A stretch of DNA of 64,000 nucleotides from Alloacidobacterium dinghuense (GCF_014274465.1 NZ_CP060394.1:992001-1056000), one strand, 5' to 3'. Counted from the first letter of the stretch, positions 8,132-17,400 are shown. The notes: generated by a model from the letters alone, not told the origin. Numbers and translations are program-made.

Positions 8132-10195
8132 ATGTTTTTTCGGCTAGTTCTGGCGACATTGACCTGCATGGTCGGCGCATGTCTCTGTGCCGAGACGGTG
8201 TCTCCATCCCCCTCCTCACTGGAAATTCAATCTCTCGGCCCTGGGGCAGTGTCGCTGGACGGACCATGGCAATTTCGTCTTGGCGATGATCTGGCGTGGA
8301 GGTCACCTTCCTATGATGATTCGGCCTGGGAATCAATAGATCCATCAACCTCCTGGGGAAGCCAAACGCATCATGCTTACACGGGTTTCGCGTGGTATCG
8401 GAAACACCTGCGAATCATGTCAGCTGAGCAACAAGGTAACTACGCTTTGCTCATGCCACCAGTAAATGATTCTTATGACCTGTACTGGAACGGCGTCTTA
8501 GTGGGCCACCAGGGTAACGGTCCACCTAACCCCCACTGGTTTTATAATCCGCTGCCCCAAAGCTTCACCGTGCCATCGAGCAGAGAAGACACAATCGCAA
8601 TCCGCGTTTGGAAGTCTCCGCCTTTATTCGTCGACTCAGGTACGCTCGGTGGATTGCATGGGGCACCTTTATTGGGCGATCCCGATACGATCTCTGCTCA
8701 GGAAGCAGAGCAGAATTCAGAGTCCATACATCAGGTCCTATATGAGTACACGCTGCTGATCTTGTATGGGATGGTAAGCATTTTCAGCCTTCTACTTTGG
8801 GGTAGAGAGCATAAGATCCGAGTGTTTCTTTGGCTAGCGCTGTTCACGGCGACCACGGTAGCACTTGCAGTTCTGCAAGGTCTCTTTTCTCTTCCGATTT
8901 CCTATGGACTGGGTCGAGGACTGAACCAACCCATCTATGCGTTGAATCATGTTTCGCTCTGGCTCTTGCTCTTGTGGTTGCTGCGCCTGAATGGAAAACG
9001 ACGCTTGGTGCGTTGCACTCGTATTCTTGCCATCTGCACGTTATCTGTCGCCCTACTGGACGGATTTCTTGCGCCGTTCTGGGGAACTGCGGGCGACTGG
9101 ATGCAGACTATCGACGCGATTCTGACCTCGTTGATGCTGGCCGTCCAGGTATATCCGATTCTGATCATCTTGATGGGAATCCGGCAACGGTTGGATTCAG
9201 CTCATTGGGCGGTAGCCATTAGCGCTTTCATATCGCAAATCATCAACATTATTGCCGATATGAGCGCAGCAGGACAGCGCTTCACTCACTGGACACTTTT
9301 CGAACGCATTATCAATACACCGCTCTTCGTGATTCACGGCATCGCCTTTTGGGCTTCGAATGTTATTGAAATTGTTCTCTTTGTCTCTATCCTCTATGCC
9401 GTTTATCGCTTCGACACAGAGCGCCAGACACGGCAAAGCTTGCTGGAACGCGAGATGCAAAGCGCACGCGAGATACAGGGACTATTGATTCCGGAAGCCA
9501 TGCCGTCCCTGGAGGGTTATGCTGTCACGAGTGCCTATCGTCCAGCTCTCGAAGTTGGCGGAGACTTCTTCCAGATCATGCGTCGTAAGAATGGATCCAC
9601 CATCGTCGCGCTTGGCGATGTGAGCGGCAAGGGCTTAAGAGCGGCTATGACCGTCTCTCTTATCGTGGGAATTTTGCGTTCACTTTCTGACGCGTCTTAC
9701 AGCCCGGCGCAGATATTGCAGGTGTTGAATCGTTGTTTGTACGGGCGGCTGCAGAACGGGTTCGTGACTGCTGTCATCTTACAACTTCACCACAATGGAA
9801 CAGTCACGATAGCCAATGCCGGTCACTTGCCTCCATTTCTGAACGAAAAGGAGCTTGCTACCGAGGGTTCTCTGCCGCTTGGGCTTTCGCCAGCGTTAAC
9901 CTACGAAGAATCTTCAGTGCATCTGCAACAACGAGATCAACTGAGCATCTATACGGATGGACTGCTCGAGGCGAGAAATACCACTAGAGAACTCTACGGA
10001 TTTGACCGGTTACACACTCTATTCGCAACCCAGCCAACCGCGCAGCAGGTAACTGAAGCGGCCATAGCCTTTGGTCAGAACGATGACATTACGGTCCTTA
10101 CTTTTACTCGACTCGCCCAAGGCGAGGAGGCAACCACATCTGTGACTGCCTCATTCGCCGAATCGAGCGTCGAAAGTCTTATCGAGCTACCGTAA
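8132..10195 (+). CDS. Membrane 7TM-SpoIIE phosphatase with extracytoplasmic sugar-binding-like domain
   Basis: The 687-residue protein starts with a signal peptide (MFFRLVLATLTCMVGACLCAE). Residues 35-190 resemble the jelly-roll of glycoside hydrolase family 2 N-domains ('SLDGPWQFRLGDD', 'DDSAWESIDPSTSWG', 'GFAWYRKHLRI', 'NDSYDLYWNGVLVG'), a fold that is also found ahead of 7TMR-type receptors. Residues 205-425 hold about seven hydrophobic helices. Residues 445-660 are a SpoIIE phosphatase ('AREIQGLLIPEAMP', 'EVGGDFFQ', 'ALGDVSGKGLRAAM', 'NAGHLPP', 'IYTDGLLEAR', 'GQNDDITVL'). It should sense an external, perhaps carbohydrate, ligand and dephosphorylate a cytoplasmic STAS protein; candidates are encoded on both sides. 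The 3' end overlaps the convergent Ig-repeat gene by 17 bp. Confidence 0.85.
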   Translation: MFFRLVLATLTCMVGACLCAETVSPSPSSLEIQSLGPGAVSLDGPWQFRLGDDLAWRSPSYDDSAWESIDPSTSWGSQTHHAYTGFAWYRKHLRIMSAEQQGNYALLMPPVNDSYDLYWNGVLVGHQGNGPPNPHWFYNPLPQSFTVPSSREDTIAIRVWKSPPLFVDSGTLGGLHGAPLLGDPDTISAQEAEQNSESIHQVLYEYTLLILYGMVSIFSLLLWGREHKIRVFLWLALFTATTVALAVLQGLFSLPISYGLGRGLNQPIYALNHVSLWLLLLWLLRLNGKRRLVRCTRILAICTLSVALLDGFLAPFWGTAGDWMQTIDAILTSLMLAVQVYPILIILMGIRQRLDSAHWAVAISAFISQIINIIADMSAAGQRFTHWTLFERIINTPLFVIHGIAFWASNVIEIVLFVSILYAVYRFDTERQTRQSLLEREMQSAREIQGLLIPEAMPSLEGYAVTSAYRPALEVGGDFFQIMRRKNGSTIVALGDVSGKGLRAAMTVSLIVGILRSLSDASYSPAQILQVLNRCLYGRLQNGFVTAVILQLHHNGTVTIANAGHLPPFLNEKELATEGSLPLGLSPALTYEESSVHLQQRDQLSIYTDGLLEARNTTRELYGFDRLHTLFATQPTAQQVTEAAIAFGQNDDITVLTFTRLAQGEEATTSVTASFAESSVESLIELP

Positions 10196-13004
10196 TCGTT
10201 ATCGTCGAACTGGCCGCCGCGTAGTTGGTCCCCCCGCTGTAGTTTGCGGCTATAGTATGGCTGCCATTCGAAAGCGAGGACGCCGAAACTGTGACTGTGG
10301 CTACACCTAAGGCATTCACCGGCATATTACCCAGCAGGTTGCTCCCATCGAAGAAAGAAACAGTACCAATCGCGTTCGGGGGGCCGGCACTCCATGACTG
10401 AATAGACGCGGTGAGCGTGAGCGTGCCGCCGGTCAAATACCAGCTGGAGGGGGTGAGTTGTATAGTCACCGGAGCTGGCGTCACGACGAAAGTAACTTTG
10501 CTCGGATTCGCAGCGGCGTAGTTCGTCTGGGCGGCATAGCCGATGATTAGGACATGCGTTCCAGCCGGAGGCTTCACCAAAGTGAACTGCGCAACGCCAT
10601 TTTGCAAAGTTAGCGATACGGGCGCCGCACCATCATACTGATAGGTCACGACGCCTTGTGGTGGTCCTGCATTCGAACTGGTATAAACTCCGCATTGGAA
10701 GTTGGCGCCATAAGGGTAGTTCAGATTCCAGCAGGACGTGCTGAGATTTACCGGCACTGGGTTCACGATGAGTTGCACCGGCGTAGAAGTGCCTCCGGGA
10801 TTAAATGCGTCACCCGCATACGTCGCGCTCAGTTGATGGACGCCAACTGGAAGTCCCTGGATATACAGATACGCCGCGCCATTTCCTTGTAGTGAGGAGG
10901 TCTGGAGAACCTTCGTGCCGTCGAGCAACTGGACCGTCCCGGTAGGCGTGTGTCCCTTGGTGGGAGCGATGCTGATTGTAACGTTGGTTCCTTGAGGGTA
11001 TGTGACCGTGGTGGAACTCAACGTGACCTTGATTGCAGAATCAAACGCGGCTGTCACGACATATTGGACTGAGGTTGATACTTGATTGCCCGCCGCATCG
11101 ATAGCCGTAACGGTGTAGGTCTTTGGTCCTGCCGTCGATGTGTCAACAGGGCTACTAATCGCGCCTGTGTTCAACACCCCCGAACTCGGCGAATAGGTCG
11201 AACTGCCACACCGTATGATCCCCGAGCGTTCATCGGTGCAGCTATAGGTTGCGGTAACCGCTTGGCCAACTGTATACGCATTGCCTGCTCCGGGCGCGGG
11301 AGAAAGAGTTGGCCCGGACGCGATCACAGGTGCGATGGTGTCTACGTTCACTGGAAACGTGTAATAGCCAGTCGACCAGCTTCCGCTGGAATCTTGCGTA
11401 AACTTAAGTTCCTCAGTTCCTGCGCAATCCTGTGCAAAGTAATGAATCAGGTAATTACCATCCGACAACCCGGTGAGGTTTTGCGGTGTTGTAAAGGTCG
11501 TCGCTGCTGGGTCGGTTGGATTGGCAGCAGTGGGACAGGCAATGGCGTTCTCTACCGTTGTATCCGTCGTGGATGGTGCGCTCGGCATGGGGACATTATT
11601 GGCAGCCGAAATCCCGTAAGTAATGCTTCTAATGGGAGATGGGACAAAGGCCGCAGCACCTGGAAGATTCGTTCCGGTAAGGACAGGCGGTTGACTTGAA
11701 AACGTAACGCTTGCGCTTGACGAATTGATCCAGCCTCCAGCTTGTTGATTCGCAACCGTAACCGTAGTCAGATCTTCAGGGACCTGTGCTACTGGAATAA
11801 AAGTCGAATTGGGATGGGTTACGTGACCAGTCGCCTCGTACACTCCTGGACCGCTGAAATTAGTCAGCAGGTTCTGAGGGCACAGCAGATCCTGCAGATT
11901 CGAAGCCGGATCGAAAGTGCATGGCCCGCCCGTCCAACCTTCAGCCGCCATTAAGAGCCCGATTCCTTGATGGAATGTGATGCCACTCGGTGTTGTGATA
12001 TCTGGCAACGTAAAGCCAGGCCCGTCAAAGATGTCCATGAAAATTTCATTTGGCAGCGAAGAGACGGGGCATTGAGCACCGCTACCCGTAGCGCCAGTTC
12101 CAACCGTGCATTGGAGAGTAAAAAGTTTGCACGCCGGCTGATTCTCGATCAGCTCCCCGGTGTGAATGAGGCACGTGGACGTAGCAAAAGAGGTGCCGGG
12201 AACAAGAGTCGATTGAAAAGCCGTCTGACTTACGGGAGAATCCTGCATTTGCGGAATGGTATTGGGGGATATAGTCAGACTTCCTGCAGCTTGGGCCTGG
12301 GAAAGGTCGTAAACAGACTGGATTTGTTGGTCAGTTCCCGAATTGAATGGGAAATTCTGGGTTAGCTGTTGAGGTGTCGGATTGTTCTGGGGGATTGGAT
12401 TCCCGGTAATCGTCGACGGGCCGGTGACCCCGCTCTGTGTACAATTCGTATTGAGATAAATCGTTGAGCTTGCGAGAAAGCCGCCCTCGTCAACCAAATC
12501 GATTTTTATTTGCTGTGCACCCGCTTGCAGTTGTGAGCTGATGTCGATAGGAGAAACCCCTCCGGTGCTTACCAGAGTATCGGGATTTTGACCGGTCAGG
12601 TTCCCTGCGCCTGCCGGAATTTGATAACTCGAAGTGAAACAATTCTGAACTGGGCCACTTGGTGTCGAGTCGGCGGTCCCGCCTCTACAGACGTTCACCG
12701 GCCCAACGATGGGCACGCCAGACAAAGAATTCACAGTCAAGTTAATGAAGTTGTCTACCAGCACCTTCCCCGTTCCGTCTGTAGAGGACGATAGAACAGC
12801 CGCAATTGGGGTACTGGGACAACTGAGGTTAATGGTCGCGCTGTTGAATGTTACAGCGCTGGCTCCGTAACCTGTGCCATTCGCGGAACTTCGCACGTTG
12901 ACAGGGTCAAATATCTTTATTGGCGTCTGTGCTTCTGAAGCAGAATGGCTAAAGAACAGGCAAAAGATTATCGTGCCTACAACGCTAAAGATTGTTTTCT
13001 GCAT
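10179..13004 (-). CDS. Secreted Ig-like repeat protein
   Basis: The 941-residue protein starts at MQKTIFSVVGTIIFCLFF, a signal peptide cut after 'ASEAQ'. An upstream in-frame ATG 132 bases earlier has no signal-peptide logic, so I chose the internal start. The N-terminal half is Thr/Ser/Pro/Asn-rich, has several Cys pairs and matches no family I can name. About residues 575-650 form a 'DTIAPVIASGPTLSP...AVTATYSCTDERSGI' Ig-like unit. The C-terminus carries three Big_3-type Ig-like repeats ('VTLSSTTVTYPQGTNVTISI', 'GTVQLLDGTKVL', 'LPVGVHQLSATYAGD'; the last ends 'GSHTIAANYSGGTNYAAASS'). Proteins of this type are common in Acidobacteriota as surface or extracellular adhesins. It lies between two partner-switching modules, without evident functional link. 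Confidence 0.8.
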   Translation of the reverse strand: MQKTIFSVVGTIIFCLFFSHSASEAQTPIKIFDPVNVRSSANGTGYGASAVTFNSATINLSCPSTPIAAVLSSSTDGTGKVLVDNFINLTVNSLSGVPIVGPVNVCRGGTADSTPSGPVQNCFTSSYQIPAGAGNLTGQNPDTLVSTGGVSPIDISSQLQAGAQQIKIDLVDEGGFLASSTIYLNTNCTQSGVTGPSTITGNPIPQNNPTPQQLTQNFPFNSGTDQQIQSVYDLSQAQAAGSLTISPNTIPQMQDSPVSQTAFQSTLVPGTSFATSTCLIHTGELIENQPACKLFTLQCTVGTGATGSGAQCPVSSLPNEIFMDIFDGPGFTLPDITTPSGITFHQGIGLLMAAEGWTGGPCTFDPASNLQDLLCPQNLLTNFSGPGVYEATGHVTHPNSTFIPVAQVPEDLTTVTVANQQAGGWINSSSASVTFSSQPPVLTGTNLPGAAAFVPSPIRSITYGISAANNVPMPSAPSTTDTTVENAIACPTAANPTDPAATTFTTPQNLTGLSDGNYLIHYFAQDCAGTEELKFTQDSSGSWSTGYYTFPVNVDTIAPVIASGPTLSPAPGAGNAYTVGQAVTATYSCTDERSGIIRCGSSTYSPSSGVLNTGAISSPVDTSTAGPKTYTVTAIDAAGNQVSTSVQYVVTAAFDSAIKVTLSSTTVTYPQGTNVTISIAPTKGHTPTGTVQLLDGTKVLQTSSLQGNGAAYLYIQGLPVGVHQLSATYAGDAFNPGGTSTPVQLIVNPVPVNLSTSCWNLNYPYGANFQCGVYTSSNAGPPQGVVTYQYDGAAPVSLTLQNGVAQFTLVKPPAGTHVLIIGYAAQTNYAAANPSKVTFVVTPAPVTIQLTPSSWYLTGGTLTLTASIQSWSAGPPNAIGTVSFFDGSNLLGNMPVNALGVATVTVSASSLSNGSHTIAANYSGGTNYAAASSTITITVAR

Positions 13005-13240
13005 GCGTTCGCAACTCCATAGATCGGCCAGATGAGCGGACATCAAAGGGTCGATTGATTGATGTTTCGAATATCTTTCAGGGGAGTCTCGACGCGAGCA
13101 GCCTGAGCGGTGAATAGGCGTCGGATTTGGCTGCAACGGACTATAACGTTCGCACAGACGTGTGTCAACGCGAATTAAAAGTTTGGGAGGCGATCGCGAT
13201 GGGTCGCATCTGCGGTGATGGTCCAGAAATCAACTCGAAG

Positions 13241-13246
13241 TATAAT
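13241..13246 (+). promoter_or_regulatory. Possible -10 element upstream of STAS gene
   Basis: A perfect TATAAT lies 82 bases before the chosen start of the STAS gene in the 323-bp divergent region 13005-13327. No convincing -35 hexamer stands 16-18 bases upstream, so this is only a candidate. I see nothing else in the region. Confidence 0.25.
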
Positions 13247-13327
13247 GCAGCATCAGTGATTGTTAATCACGGTCCGCAATATACACACATCCCCGGAAAT
13301 CGACCGATACTCAAGAGGGAATACAGA

Positions 13328-13663
13328 ATGACAATTTCGACGGAGTCTATGGCGGGTGATATCACCCGTATTCTTTTGGACGGCCGACTGGATATTGAAG
13401 GCGCGGCCGCAATCGACCTGCGCATGAATGTGTTGGCAGGAAGCGCCAAATTTCTTCTCATTGATCTCCAAAAAGTGTCGTTCATCGGTTCGTTAGGACT
13501 CAGTACAATCATAATTCCGGCGCAGGCCGTTCGCCGCAGGGGAGGAAAGGTGGCGCTTTTGGGTCCTATTCCCCTGGTAGAGGAAGTGCTCAAAGCCAGC
13601 AAGGTTGACCAGGTGATTCCCGTTTTCCGCGAACTTGATGCAGCAGTAGCCGCGCTTCGGTAG
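13328..13663 (+). CDS. STAS-domain anti-sigma factor antagonist
   Basis: The 111-residue STAS protein starts at MTISTESMAGD; AAGAGGGA precedes the ATG, and a longer in-frame upstream extension has no domain content. The core reads 'ITRILLDGRLDIEGAAAIDL', 'FLLIDLQKVSFIGSLGLSTI' and 'RRGGKVALLGPIPLVEEVL'. The acceptor position falls at Ser55 in the GSLG motif. A RsbW-like kinase gene follows 25 bp downstream, forming a second, minimal switch pair in the window. No phosphatase gene is attached, so the 7TM-SpoIIE or the GAF-SpoIIE phosphatase encoded nearby may serve it; that is inference. Confidence 0.87.
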   Translation: MTISTESMAGDITRILLDGRLDIEGAAAIDLRMNVLAGSAKFLLIDLQKVSFIGSLGLSTIIIPAQAVRRRGGKVALLGPIPLVEEVLKASKVDQVIPVFRELDAAVAALR

Positions 13664-13688
13664 CCAGCAAGAAGAACGACTGCCGAAC

Positions 13689-14129
13689 ATGCCAATCGAA
13701 CAACTGCAAGACTTCCTTGTGCTAGACAGCCGACTGACCGAGGTGAGCCGAGCGCAGTCATGGGCTGAGGCATTTGCAGACCGGTTCGGTGTGACTGAGA
13801 ACATCCGTTACGCAATTCGGCTGTGCCTGGAAGAGGCTCTGGCCAACGTCATTCGTCATGGCTATCGGAGTGAGTCTGGGCATCGTATCGTTATTCGGTG
13901 CTGGTGTTCATCGGACACGTTGTTTTTTGCGATCGATGACAAGGCTTTGCTTTTCAATCCAGCTGACGCTCTGCCTCGGGACGATGGATCCGAACCGGTG
14001 AGTCTTGAGTCGATTGCACCAGGCGGAAACGGACTACCGCTACTCCGACACTTCGCAGGATCGTTGGCTTACGAGAGGCTTCCCGAGGGAAATCGGCTGA
14101 CGATGGGTTTCTCAATTTCAGTCTCGTGA
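13689..14129 (+). CDS. RsbW-like anti-sigma serine kinase
   Basis: The 146-residue GHKL ATPase shows the N-box 'RLCLEEALANVIRHGYRSE' (residues 45-63), the G1-like 'FAIDDKALLFNPADAL' with a non-canonical glycine pattern, and the G2-like 'PGGNGLPLLRHFAGSLAYER' that matches the RsbW family. Its partner is almost certainly the STAS protein encoded 25 bp upstream. The G1 box lacks the usual DxGxG spacing, which is common in this subfamily and need not abolish ATP binding. Presumed role: sequester a target until the STAS partner is dephosphorylated. Confidence 0.83.
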   Translation: MPIEQLQDFLVLDSRLTEVSRAQSWAEAFADRFGVTENIRYAIRLCLEEALANVIRHGYRSESGHRIVIRCWCSSDTLFFAIDDKALLFNPADALPRDDGSEPVSLESIAPGGNGLPLLRHFAGSLAYERLPEGNRLTMGFSISVS

Positions 14130-14302
14130 TTTGTCAACGAATCCCTGAAGCTCTTGCAGATCTAGTTGCCGATCACTTCTCAAATTCTTGGGTTATGTTT
14201 CGTGCCCACAATGCTGTCGAGGGGGTAGAAGGGTGTGGCGAGACCCGGATTTCCAGCACCGTAAAAGGACTAAATATTCAAGAGCTCTAGTTCGTGGAAA
14301 AC

Positions 14303-14376
14303 TGGGAGATGGGCAAGTGCGCCATGCACCTTTCGAGTCTAGCCATATATATGGCACCTGACACCTATTTCTCCCA
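14303..14376. repeat. Inverted-repeat element with central perfect palindrome
   Basis: In the 281-bp gap between convergent genes, TGGGAGA (14303-14309) and TCTCCCA (14370-14376) flank a segment whose centre is the perfect 14-bp palindrome GCCATATATATGGC (14342-14355). The adjoining GGCACCTGACACC resembles ends of small REP- or IS200-type elements that I recall, but this is unverified. It could simply act as a bidirectional transcription stop. Confidence 0.35.
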
Positions 14377-14410
14377 ACTGTCTTACGGCGTAAACAGCTT
14401 GCCCACTCAT

Positions 14411-15412
14411 CTAGGGCTGCTTTTTGGCGCTGGTCGTGAGTTTGCGCAGGACAAACTCCTGTATGACGCCGTTGGCCATGTCGGCAGCGATATCAATCGC
14501 AGTGGCAGAAAAGACCAGTCCCGGGCCGCGATTTGATGACGGATAGTAGGTATTCGCGATGGCGCCCGAGGCGAGGTACCCCCCAAGTCCTGAGTAGTTC
14601 GGTTGCCAGCGCCCGTTATCTCCCTTACAGACGAACGGCGTTCGCAGGGCATAAATTATGCGCGACTTCGTTGTGCCCGTGCCTCGATAGAAATAGCGCG
14701 GATCCTGACGCAGGATCGAGGGCAGGATGGCTCCGCCGACCATGATGTCAGTCAAGCCGTTGGCATAGTTGGCACCAAAGCGTTGAGCATAGCCCTTTGC
14801 ACCCTGCTCGTAGTCGGGAGTGCCTGCCGCCTGATCGATTCCCGCGACGAAGGCGCTGCCAAGAATCGTGATGGGGTCCTTCGAGGTCTTGAGCGCGAGT
14901 CTGAACTTCAGTTTCGGTGTGAGCGGAACAGCGTTGTGGTCATAGACCACATAGAAATTAGGAATGAAGCCAAGGACACGTTGCTTCTCCTCTATCTCGA
15001 CCTGTCCTCTGGCAATTTCCTCGGTGGAGAGAGCCTTCACCGTAGTCACCGCGACTGCAATCCGGAGTCGGATTCCTTTCAGTTCCAGATATTGGCCAGG
15101 TCTCAGAGTGACTTCGGGCGAGATCCAGTCCGCAAATCCGTTGGCACTGATCGTAATGTGATAAGAAATCCCTGCCTTGAGTTGAGTGATTTGGAAGAAA
15201 CCATCGTCGTTTGTTGTTACCTGTTTAGGCTCAGGGAGCGAAGAACTCTGAAGAACTACGTTGGCTCCGGGAACAGTCCCGTCATTTACGTCAATCACTG
15301 TGCCGATGACAGTTCCAGTCTGTGGCTCAGGCGCGGAAATTTGCTGAGCCGCCGCAGCACAGGTGACAGAAACGCATAAGACTAGCCTGAACATGAAAAG
15401 CCTAATATTCAT
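14411..15412 (-). CDS. Secreted carboxypeptidase-regulatory-like domain protein
   Basis: The 333-residue protein has a signal peptide (about residues 7-22, 'FRLVLCVSVTCAAAAQQ'; an alternative start is the Met at residue 7, position 15394). Residues 33-115 form a CarboxypepD_reg-like beta-sandwich: 'GTVIGTVIDVNDGTVPGANVVL', 'TTNDDGFFQITQLKAG', 'ISYHITISANGFADW'. Residues 145-320 are a second, unnamed region rich in Gly/Tyr/Asn ('FYVVYDHNAVPLTPKLKFRLAL', 'RQDPRYFYRGTGTTKSRI'), which looks like an outer-membrane-associated domain I have seen only in Acidobacteriota proteins. It stands alone between convergent and divergent genes. A role at the cell surface is likely; nothing more specific can be said. 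Confidence 0.75.
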   Translation of the reverse strand: MNIRLFMFRLVLCVSVTCAAAAQQISAPEPQTGTVIGTVIDVNDGTVPGANVVLQSSSLPEPKQVTTNDDGFFQITQLKAGISYHITISANGFADWISPEVTLRPGQYLELKGIRLRIAVAVTTVKALSTEEIARGQVEIEEKQRVLGFIPNFYVVYDHNAVPLTPKLKFRLALKTSKDPITILGSAFVAGIDQAAGTPDYEQGAKGYAQRFGANYANGLTDIMVGGAILPSILRQDPRYFYRGTGTTKSRIIYALRTPFVCKGDNGRWQPNYSGLGGYLASGAIANTYYPSSNRGPGLVFSATAIDIAADMANGVIQEFVLRKLTTSAKKQP

Positions 15413-15595
15413 GCGCGAAGGAACTTTCGTAGGTTGGACGCGGCAGGTGAGGCGCCGGGTTCAAAAAATCACCCGAGAAAACAGTCTCGTTACGTTTTAT
15501 CGAATCTTTTGAATAGGTTAAGCGATAAATTCCACTCTCGCTGCGGAACAGTCTCAGACGCAGATTTCCAGTTGCTCGTCAGCTAGAATGAGTTT

Positions 15596-16903
15596 GTGCG
15601 AAAAGTCCTTCTTCTGATTCTTGTCCTCATTGTTTTACTGCCCATCATTTTTCTCGTTGCGCGTTCGACGACACCCGTCATCGATGTGACGTCTCCGATC
15701 ACGGTCCTTGGCCTGGCTACGCCGGTGACGGTTCGGGTGCACGATGTGCGCGGTCTTCGCAAACTGGAAGCGTCAGTTGAGCAGAACGGCGTCCACTACC
15801 CGGTCTGGAAGGAGGATCAGGCCACGCACGTCGCTGACGGCACATGGAACTTCACAGCGGGGGTCAATTCCACGCCGCAGCTTAAAGACGGTAAGGCAAA
15901 ACTGATTCTCGAAGCCACGTCGAACGATCTGCTTCGAAAGACTGGGCGCTGGGAGCGCGATGTGACGGTTGTGACGCGACCGCCAACCGTCAGTGTGGAT
16001 TCAGATCAGCACTATTTGTACCTGGGGATGGCCGATCTCGCCACCTTCAATGTCTCTGGTGCGTGGACGGACGCGGGCGTCCGTGTCGGCGATCAGATAT
16101 TTCGCGCTTGGCCGGTGCCAGGGGGCAAACCGGGTTACTTCTCCCTCTTTGCTTTTGCTTGGAATATGCCGTCGAACACGGTACCCGTCGTCTATGCGTC
16201 AAACGGGGCTGGGAACGATGTGACGAGCCCCATCGTTTTCCAGTTTCCCAAGAAGGAGCAGCCCAAGTACACGGTCCATGACTTGCAGGTGAGCGACGCG
16301 TTCATGCAGAAGGTCGTCAACGAGCTTGACCCGAATGGCTCGGGCGATCCTGTAGCGCGTTTTGTAAAGATCAATAACGAAATGAGGCGTGCCAATAATC
16401 AGGTGCTGTTTGATCTTCGGCTCAAGACTACCGACAAATTCTTATGGTCACAGCCCTTTGTTCGGCAGTCTCATTCGCAGTCGGAGGCGACCTTTGCGGA
16501 CCTGCGCAACTATATCTACAAAGGCAAAAAGATCGATCAGCAGGTGCACCTTGGATATGACCTCGCGGTCACGCAGCACGTAGGCGTGGAGGCGTCAAAC
16601 GACGGACGAGTCGTCTACGCGGCTCCTCTGGGGATCTACGGCAACTGCATTATAGTTGACCATGGTTATGGGCTGCAGACACTCTACGGTCATCTAAGCC
16701 ACATTGATGTGCACGAGGGTGACATGGTGAAGCGGGGGCAGGTTATGGGCACAAGCGGCCAGACGGGCATGGCCGGCGGCGACCACATTCACTTCGGTAT
16801 GCTGCTCGATGGCGTGCAGATTGATCCGAAGGAATGGTGGGACAGCCATTGGATTAAAGATCACATTGCAAAACGCATCGACTTGCCGGGATTTCACGAC
16901 TGA
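15596..16903 (+). CDS. M23-family (LytM) metallopeptidase, membrane-anchored
   Basis: The 435-residue protein starts at GTG and opens with one membrane helix (residues 4-22, 'VLLLILVLIVLLPIIFLVA'). Residues 30-285 form a Val/Thr-rich beta region without a recognised family. Residues 320-420 are an M23 peptidase: 'QQVHLGYDLAV' (first Zn ligand His, then Asp), 'VVYAAPLGIYGNCIIVDHG', 'LQTLYGHLSHIDVHEGD', 'GMAGGDHIHFGMLLDG' (HxH motif with Zn ligand). All ligands are present, so it should cleave peptidoglycan peptide cross-links in the periplasm or assist such cleavage. It is preceded by a 183-bp region and followed by a decayed transporter in the opposite direction. Confidence 0.88.
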   Translation: MRKVLLLILVLIVLLPIIFLVARSTTPVIDVTSPITVLGLATPVTVRVHDVRGLRKLEASVEQNGVHYPVWKEDQATHVADGTWNFTAGVNSTPQLKDGKAKLILEATSNDLLRKTGRWERDVTVVTRPPTVSVDSDQHYLYLGMADLATFNVSGAWTDAGVRVGDQIFRAWPVPGGKPGYFSLFAFAWNMPSNTVPVVYASNGAGNDVTSPIVFQFPKKEQPKYTVHDLQVSDAFMQKVVNELDPNGSGDPVARFVKINNEMRRANNQVLFDLRLKTTDKFLWSQPFVRQSHSQSEATFADLRNYIYKGKKIDQQVHLGYDLAVTQHVGVEASNDGRVVYAAPLGIYGNCIIVDHGYGLQTLYGHLSHIDVHEGDMVKRGQVMGTSGQTGMAGGDHIHFGMLLDGVQIDPKEWWDSHWIKDHIAKRIDLPGFHD

Positions 16904-16909
16904 GCGAGA

Positions 16910-17400
16910 CTACTTACAGAATTGACGCCAGGGTGTCTTTTCCATTTCGAGAGGACGCTGCTGGGTGCACCGGCACCCCGCAAGTGCGGTGGCGGCTACT
17001 GTGAAGGAACTGCCCCAGCCGAAGTGCTGTGAAAACCAAGGCGTGAGCGAGACTGTGGTAGCGCGAAGCGAATTGCGATCAACACGCCGCATACATGCGA
17101 CACACCTGTAGGCAGAAGCGCAGTGGCCCCCTGTAACGATCCCCCACGAAAAGACTCCAAGCGACCATAGGCGTCGCGGACCGAAGCGGGCCGCGAGCCA
17201 TCCTGCCGGTATTGGAAATCTGGGATAACGATCAGAAGAGAATATCCAGCCCAGATATTGCTTTCCCAAGCTGTACCCTGAACTGATCTGGAGTCCAGCA
17301 ATCGAGATGTTCGTCCGATCGAGATGAGCATCTGCGCCGAGAAGGAAGAGCAGAAATGAAAAGATAGAACCGCACCAGTGTCCTACACTCAAGGGACGTC
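16910..17400 (-). pseudogene. Decayed MFS transporter (ACS-like)
   Basis: Minus-strand translation recovers pieces of a major-facilitator transporter in two frames: 'AHLDRTNISIAGLQISSGYSLGKQYLGWIFS' and 'PAGWLAARFGPRRLWSLGVFSWG' in one, 'TALLPTGVSHVCGVLIAIRFAL' in the other, then 'SLTPWFSQHFGWGSSFT' and 'PLEMEKTPWRQFCK'. The motif order follows an intact ACS-family (sugar-acid/H+) symporter, but frames change at least twice and the stretch between 'IRFAL' and 'LTPWF' is about 50 residues too short. The last third of the protein is missing. The adjacent enolase-superfamily gene suggests a lost sugar-acid uptake system. Confidence 0.8.

Noticed and set aside
13127-13327. 67-codon upstream extension of the STAS gene
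   Set aside because: No domain content; the ATG at 13328 has a ribosome site and begins exactly at the STAS fold.
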